Source of the DNA: Candidatus Thorarchaeota archaeon
GTDB lineage: Archaea > Asgardarchaeota > Thorarchaeia > Thorarchaeales > Thorarchaeaceae
Direction: 5' to 3'
Assembly (NCBI GenBank): GCA_016839345.1
Contig: JAEOUL010000104.1
Location: 1 to 8,310, forward strand
Length of the DNA: 8,310 bases
Shown one piece after another: positions 5,721 through 8,310 of the stretch (position 1 is its first letter; each line of letters begins with the position of its first letter). A model generated the notes under the pieces. The model was not told the DNA's origin. It saw only the letters and a program-made list of their open reading frames with translations, and did not search any database. The translations under genes were made by a program, and so were the position numbers.

Positions 5721-6248
5721 ATGGAAGTCAATTTTGAAGGAAAAACTCTAGATAACATGAAAGAATTAGCTGAAGAAGCAGGCCTTACTCTTGAAGGATT
5801 CATCGAAGTTGTGATGGAACAGTTCTGTGACAACAAAGGTGGACGTGTATATACTGGTCGCTGGACTGGTGGTGTAGTAGATGGTGAGAAAGGATTCCGT
5901 TATGTTCCACAATGGCCTTTCCGTCCTGGTTTCAAGGAGGCTGAAGGGGATAAAGTGAAGAAGTGGAAATCCGGAGGAAAATCCTATAGGTCCCATCCAA
6001 CAGGCGCATGGCCCTTCTATCCACGACTAAAGGAAGGCGATATCCAACACGAGTACTGGAATACAAAGAAGATGATTCACCAATCCTTCATTAATGATCG
6101 AAAGGGCAGAGTTGTTGTCTTAATGGATGGCGATAAGTATGATGCATTTCTGGACAAGGTGAAGGAGAAGAAAGGAAACTTCTGGGCAACTACAGTGGAT
6201 GCTGTGATGCACGAAGCTGTGGATGACTGGATCGCAAAGGAGGAATAG
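5721..6248 (+). CDS. Unrecognised 175-residue protein with RHH-like ends and a repeated W-P-F-x-P motif
   Basis: I do not recognise this family. The gene starts 1 base after the nitroreductase stop, with GGAGG (5707-5711) 9 bases before the ATG. Residues 2-36 read as a short strand followed by two helices (L10-DNMKELAEEAGLTLEGFI), and residues 130-172 do so again (R130-VVVLMDGDKY, then two helices ending VDDWIAKE). Both resemble ribbon-helix-helix units by eye. The middle (40-128) is rich in W, Y, F, G and P and contains a duplicated segment: W65-P-F-R-P-x-x-K-E and W97-P-F-Y-P-x-x-K-E, each followed by G-D a few residues later. There is one cysteine (C36), no signal peptide and no membrane segment. 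Its fixed place between a nitroreductase and an SCP2 protein suggests a partner or regulator in the same process. DNA binding is only a hypothesis. Confidence 0.88.
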   Translation: MEVNFEGKTLDNMKELAEEAGLTLEGFIEVVMEQFCDNKGGRVYTGRWTGGVVDGEKGFRYVPQWPFRPGFKEAEGDKVKKWKSGGKSYRSHPTGAWPFYPRLKEGDIQHEYWNTKKMIHQSFINDRKGRVVVLMDGDKYDAFLDKVKEKKGNFWATTVDAVMHEAVDDWIAKEE

Positions 6249-6252
6249 AAGA

Positions 6253-6612
6253 ATGTCACAACTACAAGAATTTTTCAAATTCCTGCAGACACAATGCAAT
6301 ACTAAGGATGACCTCAAAAAACAACTAGCGGAGTGGGTTGGTCCTTATCATGGGAAGATTCTTCAGGTTCACACCGAAGAAGGATCGCAGTATATGGTTG
6401 TCACAAAGGACAAAATCGATTTGTTTGAAGGTGTGTATCCAAGTCCTGATGTGATCTACAAATCTAACGCAGAAACATTGCTAGGCATCTTCACTGGTGA
6501 GATTCCATTCAAGGACACAATGAAGGATGGAAGTCTTGAAGTAATTGGCAATGCTCACGAGAGTGATCCTCTTGCCAATCTAATCCTCGCTGTCATGATG
6601 GGTGCTATGTAG
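6253..6612 (+). CDS. Stand-alone SCP2 sterol/lipid-carrier domain protein, 119 residues
   Basis: The whole protein is a single SCP2-type domain, a small fold with a hydrophobic tunnel that binds lipids, fatty acids or acyl-CoA. The family pattern is seen in P65-DVIYKSNAETLLGIFTGEI84: the PD-x-x-x-x-S-x-AET core and the L-x-G-I-x-T-G-E-I helix. It is followed by G93-SLEVIGN100 and a hydrophobic C-terminal helix (107-119, ending AVMMGAM). A start at 6223 in the same frame exists, but the ATG at 6253 has GGAGG (6239-6243) 9 bases upstream, and the earlier start overlaps the previous gene. The start therefore lies 4 bases after the 175-residue gene. No N-terminal targeting sequence is seen, so it should be cytoplasmic. 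Its place before the 3-hydroxyacyl-CoA dehydrogenase suggests acyl-CoA or lipid delivery; the ligand is unknown. Confidence 0.85.
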   Translation: MSQLQEFFKFLQTQCNTKDDLKKQLAEWVGPYHGKILQVHTEEGSQYMVVTKDKIDLFEGVYPSPDVIYKSNAETLLGIFTGEIPFKDTMKDGSLEVIGNAHESDPLANLILAVMMGAM

Positions 6613-6616
6613 GAGG
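6612..6616 (+). promoter_or_regulatory. Ribosome binding site that decides the dehydrogenase start
   Basis: GGAGG overlaps the last base of the SCP2 stop codon. It is only 2 bases from the ATG at 6619 but 8 bases from the ATG at 6625, so the second ATG is the better start. Confidence 0.65.
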
Positions 6617-6624
6617 TCATGCGA

Positions 6625-7746
6625 ATGGTCAAAAAAATTGCAGTCATAGGCGCTGGGTTAATGGGTGCTGGTATTGCATATGTTTCTGCATGGAATGGCT
6701 TCGATGTGACTATGGTTGACATCAAACAAGAGTTCATTGATGCAGGTATGGAGCGTATACGTTCAGATGTAATGACTGGTATTGACAAAGGGAAGATCTC
6801 TATGAGTGATGCTGAAGGTCTGATGAGTAGACTAAACGCCACAATTAATACTGAGGAAGCTGTCAAAGACGCGGATCTGGTCATTGAGGCAATCTTTGAG
6901 AACATGGAGGTCAAGAAAGAAGTCTTTGCCAAGATTGATGCTGTTGCACCAGAACATGCAATTCTGGCAACAAACACATCATCACTAAGTATTGATGAAC
7001 TGGCAGGAGCTACAAAGAGACCTGACAAATTCATCGGTATGCACTATTTCTCGCCTGTCCCAGCGATGAAGCTCCTTGAGATTGTCGTGGGTGAAAAAAC
7101 AGGTGATGAAACGATAGCTACTTGCAAGGAAGTAGGCAAAACTCAAGGCAAGACAACAGTGATCGCGAAGAATAGTCCGGGTTTCATTGTTAATCGACTT
7201 CTCATGCCCGCAATGCGTGAAGCACTTCTGATGCTTGAACGCGGCGAAGCAACAAAGGAGGAGATTGACACAGCAATGGTCAGCATTGGTAAGGCTCCAG
7301 CAGGACCCTTTACACTTGGTGATTTTGTTGGTCTGGACATTGCATTCAATGCCATGTCGACACTCTATCGAGAAATCGGAGATTGCTTCAAACCTCCAGA
7401 AACCCTCAAGAACCTAGTTGATGCCGGACATATTGGAATGAAGTCGAAGAAGGGCTTCTATTCATACGGTGCGGAGGAAGATGTACTCGAACCTCCACAA
7501 GGTGCAGATGGGAATTGGATTGTAGAACGTATCAACATTCCCGCCATACGAGAGGCTATGCTTCTTGTTGATGACGGCATTGCGTCGGTTGAAGATATCA
7601 ACATGGCTATGAAACTTGGTGCAAGCTGGCCAATGGGTCCATTTGAGATGCTTGATCAGTTTGGTGTTGATAAAGTTCGTGATTTCATCAAGAAACTCCG
7701 TGAAGAATTTGGGGAATGCTATTCAGTACCAAAGTATCTAGGTTAG
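6625..7746 (+). CDS. 3-Hydroxyacyl-CoA dehydrogenase with duplicated C-terminal domain, 373 residues
   Basis: It oxidises (S)-3-hydroxyacyl-CoA to 3-oxoacyl-CoA with NAD+, or runs in reverse, in the cytoplasm. The N-terminal Rossmann domain (1-185) has the G9-A-G-L-M-G14 dinucleotide loop. Active-site residues are present: N117-T-S-S120, H140 in GMHYFSPVP, E152 of the His-Glu pair, and N183 in the KNSPGFIVNR segment. The first C-terminal domain (about 186-283) is complete. A second copy follows at about 297-353: W298-IVERINIPAIREAML mirrors F187-IVNRLLMPAMREALL, and both continue into a GPF motif. Single-domain bacterial enzymes are near 280 residues; the extra copy recalls archaeal proteins in which this enzyme is fused to a crotonase. 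Here the hydratase is a separate downstream gene. An ATG at 6619 would add two residues, but its RBS spacing is poor. It is the last gene of its unit. Confidence 0.94.
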   Translation: MVKKIAVIGAGLMGAGIAYVSAWNGFDVTMVDIKQEFIDAGMERIRSDVMTGIDKGKISMSDAEGLMSRLNATINTEEAVKDADLVIEAIFENMEVKKEVFAKIDAVAPEHAILATNTSSLSIDELAGATKRPDKFIGMHYFSPVPAMKLLEIVVGEKTGDETIATCKEVGKTQGKTTVIAKNSPGFIVNRLLMPAMREALLMLERGEATKEEIDTAMVSIGKAPAGPFTLGDFVGLDIAFNAMSTLYREIGDCFKPPETLKNLVDAGHIGMKSKKGFYSYGAEEDVLEPPQGADGNWIVERINIPAIREAMLLVDDGIASVEDINMAMKLGASWPMGPFEMLDQFGVDKVRDFIKKLREEFGECYSVPKYLG

Positions 7747-7754
7747 AATCTACT

Positions 7755-7790
7755 GGCAGGGTTGGAATCCCTGCCTATTTCTTATTTTTC
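7755..7790 (+). terminator. Hairpin plus T-rich terminator after the dehydrogenase gene
   Basis: GGCAGGG (7755-7761) and CCCTGCC (7769-7775) form a perfect 7-pair stem with a 7-base loop, 8 bases after the stop codon. A T-rich tail with a run of five T follows (7776-7790). It is the clearest terminator in the window and separates the dehydrogenase unit from the hydratase gene. Confidence 0.75.
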
Positions 7791-7837
7791 GATTCTCTTT
7801 ACAAAGGCTAGAACATCTATGTTTCTGATAAATGAGG

Positions 7838-7845
7838 TTTATAAG
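7838..7845 (+). promoter_or_regulatory. Likely TATA box of the enoyl-CoA hydratase gene
   Basis: TTTATAAG lies about 50 bases before the ATG at 7894, downstream of the terminator, so a start near 7867 would leave a short leader. This fits separate transcription of the hydratase. Confidence 0.5.
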
Positions 7846-7893
7846 TCAAACAATCCCTTCGAAATCGGTATAGTCCCCAAAAAGGTGGAAAAA

Positions 7894-8310
7894 ATGCCAG
7901 AATATGAAACAATACTTTACTCAAAGGAAGGTTCGTTTCTTTCTCCTGCAAAGAACGTGGCCGTAATCAAGCTGAATCGCATTGATGCAATGAACGCCTT
8001 CAATGCCACTATTCTAGAGGAGCTTGTTGCAGCTCTACAAGAGGCTGAGAACGATCCAGAAGTCAGAGCAGTTGTTATTGCATCGACCCATGAAAAGGTG
8101 TTTGGTGTTGGTGCAGACCTTAAGGAAGCGCAGGCACTCCTGAGTACACCTGATGAAGTCCGACCTCTCATGGAACAAGGTATCGAAGCTATCGATACTG
8201 TTGCAAAGCTCTCCAAGCCAGTAATAGCAGCCGTTAATGGACTTTGTCTTGGCGGTGGTTTCGAACTTGCTCTCGCCTCTGACATCCGAATCTGTGATAC
8301 TGAGGCAAAG
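7894..8310 (+). CDS. Enoyl-CoA hydratase/isomerase (crotonase family), C-terminus cut by the window edge
   Basis: The frame is open from the ATG at 7894 to the last base, giving 139 codons of a family usually near 260 residues. The family adds water to 2-enoyl-CoA to give 3-hydroxyacyl-CoA, the substrate of the upstream dehydrogenase. Residues 20-35 give the opening strand ending in N28-R-I-D-A-M-N34. The first oxyanion-hole segment is F70-G-V-G-A-D75. The second is V114-N-G-L-C-L-G-G-G-F-E124-L, where E124 sits at the position of the first catalytic glutamate of true hydratases. The second catalytic glutamate lies beyond the window, so hydratase versus isomerase or other crotonase chemistry is not settled. 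GGTGG (7884-7888) lies 5 bases before the ATG. It has its own TATA-like box and follows a terminator, so it probably begins a new unit. Confidence 0.92.
   Translation, partial: MPEYETILYSKEGSFLSPAKNVAVIKLNRIDAMNAFNATILEELVAALQEAENDPEVRAVVIASTHEKVFGVGADLKEAQALLSTPDEVRPLMEQGIEAIDTVAKLSKPVIAAVNGLCLGGGFELALASDIRICDTEAK

Noticed and set aside
6555..7034. Minus-strand open frame of 159 codons
   Set aside because: Antisense to the conserved NAD-binding part of the dehydrogenase; its Ser/Ala/Ile-rich composition is typical of an antisense shadow.
7917..8285. Minus-strand open frame of 122 codons
   Set aside because: Antisense to the enoyl-CoA hydratase, whose active-site motifs are clear on the plus strand.
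1..8310. CRISPR array, insertion sequence, phage or plasmid genes
   Set aside because: No regularly spaced direct repeats, no transposase or integrase, and no terminal repeats were found; the window reads as ordinary chromosomal metabolism.

Overview
The window looks archaeal. It has a fused ADP-forming acyl-CoA synthetase, a stand-alone BioD/DRTGG protein, a 46-residue ribbon-helix-helix (RHH) regulator, GGAGG-type ribosome binding sites inside tightly packed operons, TATA-like boxes upstream of transcription units, and GTG starts on two genes. Base composition by eye is in the low-to-mid 40s % GC. The gene content would suit an Asgard archaeon (for example Thorarchaeota-like) or another heterotrophic archaeal lineage; that placement is inference, and no rRNA or marker gene is present.

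Layout. Bases 1-954 hold a minus-strand gene that runs off the left edge. It has cysteine motifs and a helical C-terminal part, and I do not recognise it. Bases 955-1140 are its upstream region. A tiny RHH regulator follows on the minus strand (1141-1281). It is divergent from a two-gene plus-strand unit: the acyl-CoA synthetase (1455-3569) and a BioD/DRTGG protein (3574-4638), 4 bases apart. The divergent spacer 1282-1454 holds two inverted repeats and TATA-like boxes. A non-coding stretch of 319 bases (4639-4957) with several small hairpins precedes a second unit: nitroreductase (4958-5719), an unrecognised 175-residue protein (5721-6248), an SCP2-domain protein (6253-6612) and a 3-hydroxyacyl-CoA dehydrogenase (6625-7746). 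This unit ends at a clear hairpin plus T-rich terminator (7755-7790). An enoyl-CoA hydratase with its own upstream TATA-like box starts at 7894 and leaves the window on the right.

How the genes fit together. The dehydrogenase and hydratase catalyse consecutive steps between enoyl-CoA, 3-hydroxyacyl-CoA and 3-oxoacyl-CoA (beta-oxidation, or the same reactions run in reverse on C4 units). The synthetase interconverts an acyl-CoA and the free acid with ADP/ATP, so together they could link acyl-CoA turnover to substrate-level ATP formation. The BioD/DRTGG protein resembles the regulatory N-terminal part of phosphotransacetylase without the catalytic part, which suggests a control role beside the synthetase. 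The SCP2 protein may bind a lipid or acyl-CoA ligand. No thiolase or acyl-CoA dehydrogenase is in the window, so the full pathway cannot be settled here.

The least explained items are the left-edge gene, the 175-residue protein with RHH-like ends and a duplicated W-P-F-x-P motif, and the short motifs shared between non-coding regions.
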